Assembly: GCF_014873875.1 (NCBI RefSeq)
Contig: NZ_JADBEM010000001.1
Coordinates: forward strand, 2,356,001 to 2,420,000
Origin: Actinopolymorpha pittospori
Lineage (GTDB): Bacteria; Actinomycetota; Actinomycetes; Propionibacteriales; Actinopolymorphaceae
Direction of reading: 5' to 3'
DNA length: 64,000 bases
How positions within the stretch are numbered: the first letter of the stretch is position 1; the number at the start of each line of letters is the position of its first letter. Position numbers and translations under genes: made by a program. The notes under the pieces are model-generated. The model made no database searches and had not been told where the DNA came from. It saw nothing but the letters and a program-made list of their open reading frames with translations. This document shows, piece by piece, positions 33,660-42,686 of the stretch.

Positions 33660-34133
33660 TCAGCTGCCGGCCACCTTGACGATCTCGACGGTCAACTCGC
33701 CGACAGGCGCGGCGTAGGTGACCTTGTCGCCGACCTTCTGCCCAAGAAGGGCGCGGCCGAGCGGGCTGGTCGGAGTCAGCGCGACCACATCGTCGACTTG
33801 CTCCTCGATCAAGCCCACCTGGTAGCTCTCGGTGCTGCCGTCGTCGAAGCGAAGCGTGACGACAGAACCGACGGCGACCGTGTCTTCGGGTGCGTCGGTG
33901 GCCACTGTCGTCGCTGACAGCAGCTCACGGATGCGGCTCAACCGCCGATCGATGGACTCGATCTCGATCTGCTGCGTGGCGAACGATGCCTGGTCGACGA
34001 GATCGCCGCCCGTCTCACTGCCCTGCTCCGCTACGAGCTCGGCTCGCCGCGCAGTGAGATCGATCTCGTCCTTCTCCAGACGCTTACGCGCAGATGCGGA
34101 GAGCTGGTGAATCTGATGGTCGATGAGACTCAC
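33660..34133 (-). CDS. GreA/GreB-family transcription elongation-like factor
   Basis: This 157-residue protein starts at GTG (SLIDHQIHQLSASARKRLEK) with GGGAG upstream. An N-terminal coiled coil (LTARRAELVAEQGSETGGDL, IEIESIDRRLSRIRELLSAT) is followed by the FKBP-like C-terminal domain (VAVGSVVTLRFDDGSTESYQ, VGLIEEQVDDVVALTPTSPL, GRALLGQKVGDKVTYAAPVG). The SPLGRALLG-x-x-x-GD motif is diagnostic. It may bind RNA polymerase through the secondary channel like GreA, but the coiled-coil tip acidic residues differ, so it may be a Rnk- or anti-Gre-type modulator. Confidence 0.85.
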   Translation of the reverse strand: MSLIDHQIHQLSASARKRLEKDEIDLTARRAELVAEQGSETGGDLVDQASFATQQIEIESIDRRLSRIRELLSATTVATDAPEDTVAVGSVVTLRFDDGSTESYQVGLIEEQVDDVVALTPTSPLGRALLGQKVGDKVTYAAPVGELTVEIVKVAGS

Positions 34134-34491
34134 GGCGACCACACTCCCTCTTGCCCCCAGACGTGGACCGAAACCGCGTAACGCACACGAAGAGCCCCGG
34201 TCCCCGTCGTCGATGAAGGCACCCATCCTCTCACGGCACCTTCCGTTACGCCGCCGCGTATCAATGCCTGGACGCCCTAAGTAAGTACGCCGTTACGTAA
34301 CGCTGGTACCGATTTGGAGTCGGTTCGGCCACGATGTGGCGTACGGCCTTGATGTCCGGTCCGGGAGCCCTTCCACGGAAGCGATTCCGGGGCATGTGCG
34401 AGGTGCGCTTGAGGCGCGCGGCCGGCACCACCCGACCGACCGGCCCAGGCCCTTGGTCGACCCGCCCTCGTGAAGCGGGCAGAGTGAGGGC

Positions 34492-35076
34492 GTGTCTGAC
34501 TTTCCGCCGCGCGACGCCGCGAGCGACACGGGTCCCCACTCCGCCGACGGATCCGGTGGGGAGATCCACACCGAGCACCCCTTCCTCCCGCCGCCGCACG
34601 AGCGCAACCCGGTACGCCGGCTGCGCGGACGGTTGACCGCGCCCGTCACGCTCTGGACGGCCGCGGTGGGTTCGCGCCGGGCCGGGCTGCCGGTGTCCGG
34701 GCTCGTCGTCGCCGACGGCGAACCCGGCAAGGTGCTCGGCCTGGTCGACGAGGACGCCGAACTGTGGCCGGTGGTCCAGTCCGCCGGGACGTTCGCGGTG
34801 TCCGTACTCCGCTGGGGTCACCGCTCGCTCGCCGACGCGTTCGCGGGCCTGATGCCGGCTCCGGGCGGGCCGTTCCGGCTGACCGAATGGCGCGACACCG
34901 AATGGGGGCCCGTACCCGAGTCCGTGCACACCTGGGCAGGCTGCCGCCTCCTCGACGCCCGACCCATCGGCTGGGCGCTCGCCGTCGAGGCCGAACTCGA
35001 GCACATCGAACTCGGCGAGGAGGGTGACCCGCTGCTGCACCGGCGCGGCCGCTACTTCACCGCGCCGGGGGAGTGA
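34492..35076 (+). CDS. flavin reductase-like (FMN-binding split barrel) protein
   Basis: This 194-residue protein starts at GTG. The Pro- and His-rich first 35 residues look disordered. The domain then reads RRLRGRLTAPVTLWTAAVGS, RRAGLPVSGLVVADGEPGKV, FAVSVLRWGHRSLADAFAGL and SVHTWAGCRLLDARPIGWAL, the landmarks of the flavin_reduct split barrel. It may supply or bind flavin. There is no partner monooxygenase nearby. The 350 bases between it and the GreA-like start (34134-34491) hold divergent promoters and no gene I can see. Confidence 0.8.
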   Translation: MSDFPPRDAASDTGPHSADGSGGEIHTEHPFLPPPHERNPVRRLRGRLTAPVTLWTAAVGSRRAGLPVSGLVVADGEPGKVLGLVDEDAELWPVVQSAGTFAVSVLRWGHRSLADAFAGLMPAPGGPFRLTEWRDTEWGPVPESVHTWAGCRLLDARPIGWALAVEAELEHIELGEEGDPLLHRRGRYFTAPGE

Positions 35077-35121
35077 ACGCCGGCGGAGCGGACGCCGGCC
35101 GAGCGAAGGCCGGCGCTGCGG

Positions 35122-36549
35122 TCACAAGCCGTAGGTCTCCAGCAGCCGCAGCCAGACCTCGTTCATCGTGGGGTACGCCGGAACCGCGTGCCAGAGCCGG
35201 TCCAGCGGCACCTCGCCGACGATCGCGACCGTGGCGGCCTGCAGGATCTCGCCCACACCCGGACCAATGGCGGTGAAGCCGACGATGACGAGGCGTTCCT
35301 GGTCGACGACGATCTTCGCGTGTCCGGTGTAGCCGTCGGCGCGCAGCGAGGCACCGGCGACGTTCCCGATCTCGTACTCCGCGACCTTCACCGTCATGCC
35401 CTGTTCGCGGGCACGCTGCTCGGTCAGTCCGACGATCGCCACCTCGGGGTCGGTGAACACGACCGCGGGCAGAGCCTGGTGGTCGGCGGTGGCGGCGAAG
35501 GGCGACCAGGCCACCGGCGCGGCGTGCTCGCCACGGGCGCGCGCGGCGATCGCGTCGCCGGCGATCCGCGCCTGGTACTTGCCCTGGTGGGTGAACAGCG
35601 CGCGGTGGTTGGCGTCGCCCGCGGAGTAGAGCCAACCGCCCTCGACCCCGTTGACGCGCAGGCTGTCGTCGACGTCGAGCCAGCTACCCGGCTCGAGTCC
35701 GATGGTCTCCAGCCCGAGGTCCTGGGTCTGCGGCTCACGGCCGCACGCGCAGAGCACCACGTCGGCGACGACCTCGCCGAGGTTGGTGGCGATGTGGATC
35801 GGCCCGTCGCCCTCCTTGGTCACCGACTGGACCGTCGTTCCGGTGCGGACCGTGACGCCCGCCTCGGTCAGTGACTTCGCGACGTACTTGCCGACGAACG
35901 GCTCGAGCGCGCTGAGCAGGCGGTCTCGCATCTCGATCAGCGTGACCTCCGAGCCGAGGTCGCTCCAGGCCTGCGCCATCTCGCAGCCGACGGGTCCGGC
36001 GCCGAGGATGGCGAGCCGTCGGGGCGCCTCCTTGGCGCTGGTGGCCTCGCGGCTGGTCCACGGGCCGGCCTCGCGGAGTCCAGGGACCGGGGGGATCCGG
36101 GCGGCCGATCCCACGCAGGCCGCGACCGCGTGCCGCGCCTCCAGGACCTGCTCGCCGGCACCGTCGGACTGGCGGACGACGACCCGGCGAGGTCCGTCGA
36201 TCCGAGCCCGCCCGCGGACGACCGTGATGCCGGCGCCCTCGGCCCACTTCACCTGGCCGGAGTCGTCCCACCCGGAGGTGAAGCTGTTCCGGCGTTCGAG
36301 GACGGCCTGGACGTCGAGGCTGCCGGTCACCGCCTCGGCGGCGCCCTTCACGGTCTTGGCGGCGCGCAGGGCCTCACCACTGCGCAGGAGCGCCTTGCTC
36401 GGCATGCAGGCCCAGTAGGAACACTCGCCACCGAGGAGCGCGTCCTCGACGATGGCCGCGCTGAGGCCCCGTTTGACGACGCGTTCGGCGAGTACCTCAC
36501 CCACCGCTCCGCCGCCGATGACGATGACGTCGTACGTGTTGTCGGTCAA
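35122..36549 (-). CDS. class I pyridine nucleotide-disulfide oxidoreductase
   Basis: This 475-residue protein is of standard length. The FAD motif is YDVIVIGGGAVGEVLAERVV at the N-terminus. The redox-active pair is in GGECSYWACMPSKALLRSGE (C-x4-C). The NAD(P) loop is LAILGAGPVGCEMAQAWSDL, and the second FAD motif is VEGGWLYSAGDANHRALFTH. The dimerisation domain (AVVFTDPEVAIVGLTEQRAR) ends with HAVPAYPTMNEVWLRLLETY, where the His and Glu of the active site are changed to a HAVPAYPT form. This fits dihydrolipoamide dehydrogenase or mercuric/mycothione reductase relatives. The substrate is uncertain. Confidence 0.9.
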   Translation of the reverse strand: MTDNTYDVIVIGGGAVGEVLAERVVKRGLSAAIVEDALLGGECSYWACMPSKALLRSGEALRAAKTVKGAAEAVTGSLDVQAVLERRNSFTSGWDDSGQVKWAEGAGITVVRGRARIDGPRRVVVRQSDGAGEQVLEARHAVAACVGSAARIPPVPGLREAGPWTSREATSAKEAPRRLAILGAGPVGCEMAQAWSDLGSEVTLIEMRDRLLSALEPFVGKYVAKSLTEAGVTVRTGTTVQSVTKEGDGPIHIATNLGEVVADVVLCACGREPQTQDLGLETIGLEPGSWLDVDDSLRVNGVEGGWLYSAGDANHRALFTHQGKYQARIAGDAIAARARGEHAAPVAWSPFAATADHQALPAVVFTDPEVAIVGLTEQRAREQGMTVKVAEYEIGNVAGASLRADGYTGHAKIVVDQERLVIVGFTAIGPGVGEILQAATVAIVGEVPLDRLWHAVPAYPTMNEVWLRLLETYGL

Positions 36550-36812
36550 CGGTCGCGACCTTCCTCTGCGGGAACCATCGCCGACGGGGCGGCGAACGTT
36601 CGGGATGGGCCCTTCGAAACTAACAGGGACGCCGGGGCCGCACCGCTCCAGGCGCTTCGACCCTCATGACCGTTTTCCCCGCGTTCGCGGCGACGCCACC
36701 TCCCGATGACGGGTCGCTCGACGGACCTCGGTGACCCTCCGAAGTCGATCTCCACGCGGTCGGTCGGCCTGCCGGAAGCGCGGACTGGCGATCACCTGGA
36801 AGGCTTGGGCCC

Positions 36813-39800
36813 GTGCGTGTGCGCGTTCTGGGTCCGCTCGAGTTGCGGGACGAGCAAGGCCGGTCCGTCGAGGTCGGCGGATCGCGGCTGCGCGCACTCC
36901 TGATCCGGCTGGCCCTCCAGGCCCACGCGGTGGTCACGGTCGAGGCGCTGATCGACGGGCTCTGGGGTGACGAGGCGCCGAGCGGGGCGGTGAACGCACT
37001 GCAGTCGCTCGTGTCGCGGTTGCGAAGGGCGCTGCCGTCGGACGGTTCGGTCCAGGTCCAGTCCCATCCGTCGGGTTACCGGCTGCTCGTCGACCCGGAC
37101 CAGGTGGACGTGCACCGGTTCGAGCGGCTCGCCGCCGACGGCCGGGCGACGCTCGCGGCCGGTCGGCCCGAGGAGGCGTCGGCCGTACTCCACGAGGCGG
37201 AGGCGCTCTGGCGAGGTCCTGCCCTGGCCGACGCCACCGACGCGCCGTTCGCCGAGGCGGCCGGTGTCCGTCTCGACGGGCTCCGACTGGCCGCCACCGA
37301 GGACCGGCTCGAGGCCGACCTCGCCTGCGGCCGGCAGGCCGAGGTCCTTCCGGTGCTCGAACGCCTCGCCGCCGCCCATCCGCTCCGCGAACGTCTCCAG
37401 GGCCAGCTGATGCGGGCGCTGTACGCGGCGGGTCGGCAGGCCGACGCGCTGGTGGCGTACGAACGCGTCCGTACGGCACTCGCGGACCAGCTCGGCGTCG
37501 ACCCGGGCACCGAACTCGCCGAGGTCCACCTCGCGCTCCTGCGCCAGGACCCGGACCTGCGCCCGGCGGTTCTCGCCGCCGCGTCGCAGGAGCCCCGCAG
37601 CAACCTGCGCACCCCGCTCACGAGCTTCGTCGGGCGGGAAGCCGAACTCCGCAGCCTCGGCAAGATCCTCGCCGAGGAACGCCTGGTCACCGTGGTCGGA
37701 CCCGGCGGTGCGGGCAAGACCCGGCTCGCGTCCGAGCTCGCCGGAGGGTCGGAGAGCCGGCGTACCCACGAGACCTGGTTCGTCGAACTCGCCGCGATCG
37801 CCGACCCCGCCCAGGTGCCCCAGGCGGTGCTGTCCGCGGTCGGCGTCCGCGACGTCGCCCTGCTGGAGACCAACCAGCTGGAGTCCCCCTCGCTTCGCGA
37901 CCCGATCACCCGGCTGGTCGAGACGTTCGGCTCCAGGAAGACCCTGCTGATCCTGGACAACTGCGAGCACCTGGTCGCCGCCGCCGCCGACCTCGCCGAC
38001 CAGCTGCTCGGCGCCTGCCCGGAACTACGCGTGCTGGCGACCAGCCGGGAACTGCTCGGCGTCCCTGGCGAGCGGCTGTACCCGATTCCGCCGCTGGGTC
38101 TGCCACCTGATCCGAGCGGCGAAGGCGAGCCGGCACCAGATCCGCACGTGGGCGCGCCCGCGAGCGGTCCGACCTGCTTCGACCCGTCCGCGGCACTGGC
38201 GTACCCCGCGGTCCGGCTCTTCGCCGACCGTGCCGTCGCCGTACGCCCCGACTTCAAGGTCTCGGCCGAGAACGTCGACGCCGTGGTCGAGATCTGCCGC
38301 CGACTCGACGGCCTCCCCCTCGCGATCGAACTCGCCGCCGCCCGACTCCGGTCCCTGTCGGTCACCCAGATCGCCGACCGTCTCGACGACAGGTTCCGGC
38401 TGCTCACCGCGGGCCGGCGTACGGTCCTGCCGCGGCACCAGACGCTGCGGGCGGTGGTGGAGTGGAGCTGGGACCTGCTGGAGGAACCCGAACGCGTCCT
38501 GCTCCGGCGGCTGTCGGTCTTCCACGGCGGCGCGACCCTCGAACTCGCCGAGGAGATCTGCTCCGACGACCAGCTCCCGCGCGAGGGAGTGCTCGACGTC
38601 CTCGCCGCGCTGGTCGACAAGTCGTTGGTCGAGGCGGTGGTCGACGACGCGGGCGAGGCGAGGTACCGGCTGCTGGAGACGGTGCGCGCGTACGGGCAGG
38701 AACGCATCGCCGAGGCCGGCGAGCGGGTCGCGGTGATGACGGCGCACGCTCGGTGCTTCACGCGCTACGCCGAGACGGCCTCCGTCCAACTGCGCGGCCC
38801 CAACCAGCTGGTCTGGCTGGCCCGGCTGCGCGCCGAGCACCAGAACGTCGTCGCGGCCATCCGTACCTCCGTGGAGATCCAGAGCGCCGACCTCGCGGTT
38901 CGCCTGGTGGCGGCGTTCTCGTGGTTCTGGTTCCTGCAGGGGCACCGCAGCGAGAGCGCCAGCTGGACGCGGGTCGCGCTCGCCGTACCCGGTGAGTCGC
39001 CGCCGGCCCAGCGGGCCCTGGTGATGATGCTCGCCGGCATGGGGTCCTTCGCGTTGGGGGAGTACGAAGAGGGCGGGAAGCTGCTCGGCGAAGCGGGCAG
39101 CCTGGCCCAGGCCGAGGGCACCCGCATCCGGCAGGACTACCCCGATCTCGCCCTGCTCGAGGCGATGACACCGGCGTTCCGCAACGACCCCGCGGCCGCC
39201 CGCGAGCGCCTCGCCGAGATCTTTCCGACCCTGACCCCGTGGGCGCAGGCGGTGGCGATGATGTTCCGCGGCCACATCGAGGAGAACGCCGGGAACGCCG
39301 AAGGGCACGAGAAGGACATCGCGGGTGCGCTCGAACGGTTCGCCGTGGTCGGCGACCGGTGGGGACGCGCCGCCGCGCTGCGCAGCCTGTCCGGGATCCG
39401 CTCCCTCGCCGGCGACCACGCCGCGGCGATCGCCGCGCAGGAGGAGGCACTGACCCTGGTGCAGGAGCTCGGCTCCCAGGACGACGTGCCCCAGATGCTC
39501 ACCCACATCGCGTCCGAACGTGCCCGTTCGGGCGATCTCGACGGCGCGCGTGCCGACCTCGACCGGGCGCAGGCGATGGTCGACCAGGGGCGGGCGCCGG
39601 AGATGTCGGCCTGGGTCCAGCTGGGTCGCTCGGAGGTCGCCGCCCGCTCCGGCGACCTCCGCGAGGCCCGCCGGCTTCTCGACCTCGCACAGGACGCGGT
39701 CCAGTTCGCCCGGCCACCACAACTGCGGGCCCTGCTCCTCGCTGTGGTGGCCTCCGCCGCCGTCGCGGACAACGATCCTCAGGCGGCGCGCACGGCGTTG

Positions 39801-40106
39801 ACCGAGGCGATCCGGATCGGTCCGACGACCCAGGACATGCCGATCCTGGCACTGATCGTCCAGAGCCTGGCCGGGCTGGTACTCACCGAGGGCGACCCCG
39901 AGCGCGCCGCAGTGCTGAACGGCGCGGCGACGGCACTCCGTGGCGCACCGGACCGGAGCGGGTCCGACGTCGTGGTGCGGACGGAGGCGCGGGCTCGGGA
40001 GGCACTAGGCGATCCGGCGTACGAGGAGGCCTACGCCCGCGGCCTCGCCCTCTCCCGCGACGAGGCCGTCGCGCTGCTCCGGGAGTTCGCGGAACCGGAG
40101 TCCTGA
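36813..40106 (+). CDS. AfsR/SARP-family regulator with BTAD, NB-ARC and TPR-like domains
   Basis: This large regulator of 1097 residues starts at GTG after GGAAGG. Residues 1-95 form the OmpR-like DNA-binding domain (MRVRVLGPLELRDEQGRSVE). Residues 96-245 form the bacterial transcriptional activation domain (VDVHRFERLAADGRATLAAG, ADALVAYERVRTALADQLGV). NB-ARC follows with GPGGAGKTRLASEL near residue 296, LLILDNCEHLV and GLPLAIELAAARLRSLS. The rest is a helical repeat region with TPR-like character. Such proteins activate secondary metabolite or stress genes, using ATP-dependent oligomerisation. No biosynthetic cluster is adjacent, so its targets are not visible. Confidence 0.92.
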   Translation: MRVRVLGPLELRDEQGRSVEVGGSRLRALLIRLALQAHAVVTVEALIDGLWGDEAPSGAVNALQSLVSRLRRALPSDGSVQVQSHPSGYRLLVDPDQVDVHRFERLAADGRATLAAGRPEEASAVLHEAEALWRGPALADATDAPFAEAAGVRLDGLRLAATEDRLEADLACGRQAEVLPVLERLAAAHPLRERLQGQLMRALYAAGRQADALVAYERVRTALADQLGVDPGTELAEVHLALLRQDPDLRPAVLAAASQEPRSNLRTPLTSFVGREAELRSLGKILAEERLVTVVGPGGAGKTRLASELAGGSESRRTHETWFVELAAIADPAQVPQAVLSAVGVRDVALLETNQLESPSLRDPITRLVETFGSRKTLLILDNCEHLVAAAADLADQLLGACPELRVLATSRELLGVPGERLYPIPPLGLPPDPSGEGEPAPDPHVGAPASGPTCFDPSAALAYPAVRLFADRAVAVRPDFKVSAENVDAVVEICRRLDGLPLAIELAAARLRSLSVTQIADRLDDRFRLLTAGRRTVLPRHQTLRAVVEWSWDLLEEPERVLLRRLSVFHGGATLELAEEICSDDQLPREGVLDVLAALVDKSLVEAVVDDAGEARYRLLETVRAYGQERIAEAGERVAVMTAHARCFTRYAETASVQLRGPNQLVWLARLRAEHQNVVAAIRTSVEIQSADLAVRLVAAFSWFWFLQGHRSESASWTRVALAVPGESPPAQRALVMMLAGMGSFALGEYEEGGKLLGEAGSLAQAEGTRIRQDYPDLALLEAMTPAFRNDPAAARERLAEIFPTLTPWAQAVAMMFRGHIEENAGNAEGHEKDIAGALERFAVVGDRWGRAAALRSLSGIRSLAGDHAAAIAAQEEALTLVQELGSQDDVPQMLTHIASERARSGDLDGARADLDRAQAMVDQGRAPEMSAWVQLGRSEVAARSGDLREARRLLDLAQDAVQFARPPQLRALLLAVVASAAVADNDPQAARTALTEAIRIGPTTQDMPILALIVQSLAGLVLTEGDPERAAVLNGAATALRGAPDRSGSDVVVRTEARAREALGDPAYEEAYARGLALSRDEAVALLREFAEPES

Positions 40107-40112
40107 CGCGGG

Positions 40113-40964
40113 TCAGCCGGCTGCGAGGACTTCTCGCAGCCTGTCCGCGAACGCACGCGGCCGGCCCAGGTAGCCCGCATGGTCTCCCGGGAAGTCCACG
40201 AACTCCGCTCCCAGCAGGTCGGCCAGCGCGGCGCCCGAGCGGGAGGGGTAGTGGGCCTTGGACAGGACCCCGCCGCCGAACAGGAGCCGGGTGCCCGAGG
40301 TCGCCGCCGCCTTCAGCGCGTCCAGGTCGGGCTCGAACTCCACGAACGTCAGGAGTTCCCGGCCGAGCAGGACGTCCACGTTCCCCATGAACCGCGTCCC
40401 GATGGCCGGGTCCGCCGGCAGCTCCGGATCGAACACGAAGTCCTGCTCGTCGCCGCCCGCGTAGCTGGCCTGGAACGCCTCCATCGCCTGCTCCGCGCCC
40501 TCGGTCCGGTAGATCGCGTGCACCTCCTCCAACTCCGCATGCAGGGCTGCGCCGTCCGGGAGCAACGCCACCACCGGCGGCTCGTGGGAGACCATCGTGG
40601 CGACCCGATCGGGGTACCTCGCGGCGACGTCCAGCGCGATGACGGCCCCGCCGCTGCCCCCGAAGACGTCCGCCCGGTCGATCCCGAGGGCGTCCAGCAG
40701 CGCGATCGCGTCGTCGGCGTTGCGCGGAACGCTCAGGTCGGCGTTCTCGCTGGTCAGGATGCTGCGGGAGTTGCCGCGCCGGTCGTAGGCGACGACGAGC
40801 CGGTCGGTCCCGAGCGCCGGGCCGGCCGAGCTGAAGAACGCCGCGTCCCCGAGCCCGCCCGGGATCATCAGCAGGGGCCGCGTGGTGTCGGTTGGTTCGC
40901 CGTACAGCTCGTAGTACAGGCGTGCGCCCGGAACGTCGATCATGTCTGTCTTCTTGGAGGTCAT
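40113..40964 (-). CDS. alpha/beta hydrolase
   Basis: About 283 residues from the Met of TSKKTDMIDVPGARLYYELY, with GGGAGAGGACC upstream; a longer in-frame start would overlap nothing useful. The oxyanion segment is LLMIPGGLGDAAFFS, then VVAYDRRGNSRSI, the nucleophile elbow FGGSGGAVIALDVAARYPD (G-x-S-x-G) and the His in VDFPGDHAGYL. The acid residue is probably in the loop after LLGAEFV. It is convergent with the SARP gene, six bases apart. The substrate is unknown. Confidence 0.86.
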   Translation of the reverse strand: MTSKKTDMIDVPGARLYYELYGEPTDTTRPLLMIPGGLGDAAFFSSAGPALGTDRLVVAYDRRGNSRSILTSENADLSVPRNADDAIALLDALGIDRADVFGGSGGAVIALDVAARYPDRVATMVSHEPPVVALLPDGAALHAELEEVHAIYRTEGAEQAMEAFQASYAGGDEQDFVFDPELPADPAIGTRFMGNVDVLLGRELLTFVEFEPDLDALKAAATSGTRLLFGGGVLSKAHYPSRSGAALADLLGAEFVDFPGDHAGYLGRPRAFADRLREVLAAG

Positions 40965-41222
40965 GCGAGCGGTCCTCTCCCGTGCTGTGCCCTGGTGTAC
41001 GTCGACCACCTTGGCTGGGAGGGCTGAGACGGGACGTACAGGTCGCTGACAGGGCCCGGTGGGGTGGGTGTCAGCCGTGTCAGCGGAGCGGGCTCCGACC
41101 GGGGAGGGCGTCAGGGGGCGGCTCATGATCGTCCGGTGAACGCGGGATGGTCGGCAACTGTCGTACGACGCCCGCCCTTGACGCCTCTAGGCGTGGGGAG
41201 CCCGGTAGGCTGCCGGATCACC

Positions 41223-41295
41223 GGGCCGTTAGCTCAACTGGCAGAGCAGCGGACTTTTAATCCGCGGGTTCTGGGTTCGATCCCCAGGCGGCCCA
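41223..41295 (+). tRNA. tRNA-Lys (anticodon TTT)
   Basis: GGGCCGTTAGCTCAACTGGC starts the acceptor and D arms. The anticodon loop CTTTTAA gives TTT, the T arm is GGGTTCGATCCCC, and the acceptor end is GCGGCCC with discriminator A. The encoded end is CCG rather than CCA. It is the likely integration site of the element that follows. Confidence 0.95.
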
Positions 41296-41381
41296 CCGCA
41301 CCTGACCTGGGCATATGCCGAGGTTGGCGGCTGGGCGCTCAAGGCTCTGTCAATGGTTCTGTCAATGAGTAGACTGTCGCC

Positions 41382-42686
41382 ATGGCGGCGAAGGGTGCCT
41401 CAATGCGGCGTATGCGGGGCTTCGTCCGCAAGCGCGGCAACTCGTTTCAGGTCCTCGTCTATGCCGGACCCGACCCGCTGACCGGCAAGGACACCTACAT
41501 CAGCGAGTCCACTCGCGACCGTCGCCAGGTCGAGAAGGTCCGGACGCGTCTGCTCGCGAAGGTCGACCAGCAGCGGACGGGCTCGACGAAGGTGACCCTC
41601 GGCTACACCATCGACGCGTGGCTGCAGGTGCACGAGGCTGACGAGCGGACCCTCGAGGGATACCGCGGCTACGCCGAACGCACCATCAAGCCGGCCCTGG
41701 GTGAGGTCCCGATCGCGAAGGTCAGCGCTCGCGTGCTGGAGCAGTTCTATGCGCAGCTGCGTCGTTGTCGAACCCGGTGTAACGGCAAGGCTTACCTCGA
41801 GCACTTCACGGATGAGCCACACGAGTGCGATCAGGTTGTCCACCGCCGGGTGCGAGACCACGACTGTGCGGCGGCGAAGTGCCGGGTGCTGGCCTGCAAT
41901 CCGCATCAGTGCAAACCGATGAGCGCCTCGACCGTGCGGCAGATCCATTTCATCATCAGCGGTGCTCTGAGTACGGCGGTGCGATGGGAGTGGATCCCGA
42001 CCAATCCCGCTGCGACGACGAAGAAGCCTCGTCAGCCGCGGCCGCAACCGAAGCCGCCGACTCCTGGCGAGGCGGGCCTGATCGTGGCTGCCGCATGGGA
42101 GCAGGACGAGGATTGGGGAATGCTCGTCTGGCTGGTCATGGTGACCGGCATGCGCCGCGGTGAGCTGGCCGCACTGCGCTGGCACGACGTCCACCTGGAC
42201 ACCGGCACGGTAGAGATCCGCCGGTCCTTCACCCAACGCGCCGGCAAAGCAGTTGAGAAGGACACCAAGACCCACCAGATGCGCCGCATCGCCCTCGACC
42301 AGACCACGCTCGAGCTACTTGCCGCGCATCGCACCCGATATGAGGACCAGGTGGCCGCACTCAGCGGCGAGCCCTCTACCCAGGCCTACGTCTTCTCCTA
42401 CGAGCCCGACCACGGCAAGCCTTGCAACCCCGATGGCGTCAGCCACCGCTACGCCGCCATGTGCGCCGACCTGGGCATCGACAGCCACCTACACGCTCTA
42501 CGCCACTACTCCGCCACCGAACTCATCACCGCCGGCGTCGACATCCGCACCGTCGCCGGCCGCCTCGGACACGGTGGCGGAGGCACCACCACCCTGCGCG
42601 TCTACACAGCCTGGGTCGCCGAGTCCGACCGATCAGCAGCCAACATCCTCGCTAAGAGGATTAGTTTGAATCGCCCCGAAGCCTAA
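41382..42686 (+). CDS. int: tyrosine site-specific integrase (tRNA-Lys element)
   Basis: This 434-residue protein opens MRRMRGFVRKRGNSFQVLVY as an arm-binding domain. The core-binding domain carries a long Cys/His-rich insertion: CRTRCNGKAYLEHFTDEPHE, CDQVVHRRVRDHDCAAAKCR and VLACNPHQCKPMS, about residues 127-180, plausibly zinc-binding. The catalytic residues are R258 (GMRRGELAALRW), H371 and R374 (LHALRH), H397 (LGHGGG) and Y408 (RVYTAW). It points away from tRNA-Lys, as expected for an attL-proximal integrase. Its stop overlaps the convergent STAND gene by a few bases. Confidence 0.93.
   Translation: MAAKGASMRRMRGFVRKRGNSFQVLVYAGPDPLTGKDTYISESTRDRRQVEKVRTRLLAKVDQQRTGSTKVTLGYTIDAWLQVHEADERTLEGYRGYAERTIKPALGEVPIAKVSARVLEQFYAQLRRCRTRCNGKAYLEHFTDEPHECDQVVHRRVRDHDCAAAKCRVLACNPHQCKPMSASTVRQIHFIISGALSTAVRWEWIPTNPAATTKKPRQPRPQPKPPTPGEAGLIVAAAWEQDEDWGMLVWLVMVTGMRRGELAALRWHDVHLDTGTVEIRRSFTQRAGKAVEKDTKTHQMRRIALDQTTLELLAAHRTRYEDQVAALSGEPSTQAYVFSYEPDHGKPCNPDGVSHRYAAMCADLGIDSHLHALRHYSATELITAGVDIRTVAGRLGHGGGGTTTLRVYTAWVAESDRSAANILAKRISLNRPEA

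Noticed and set aside
36792..39722. Long minus-strand frames antisense to the SARP gene
   Set aside because: Shadow frames; the plus strand has a full domain architecture and the antisense has none.
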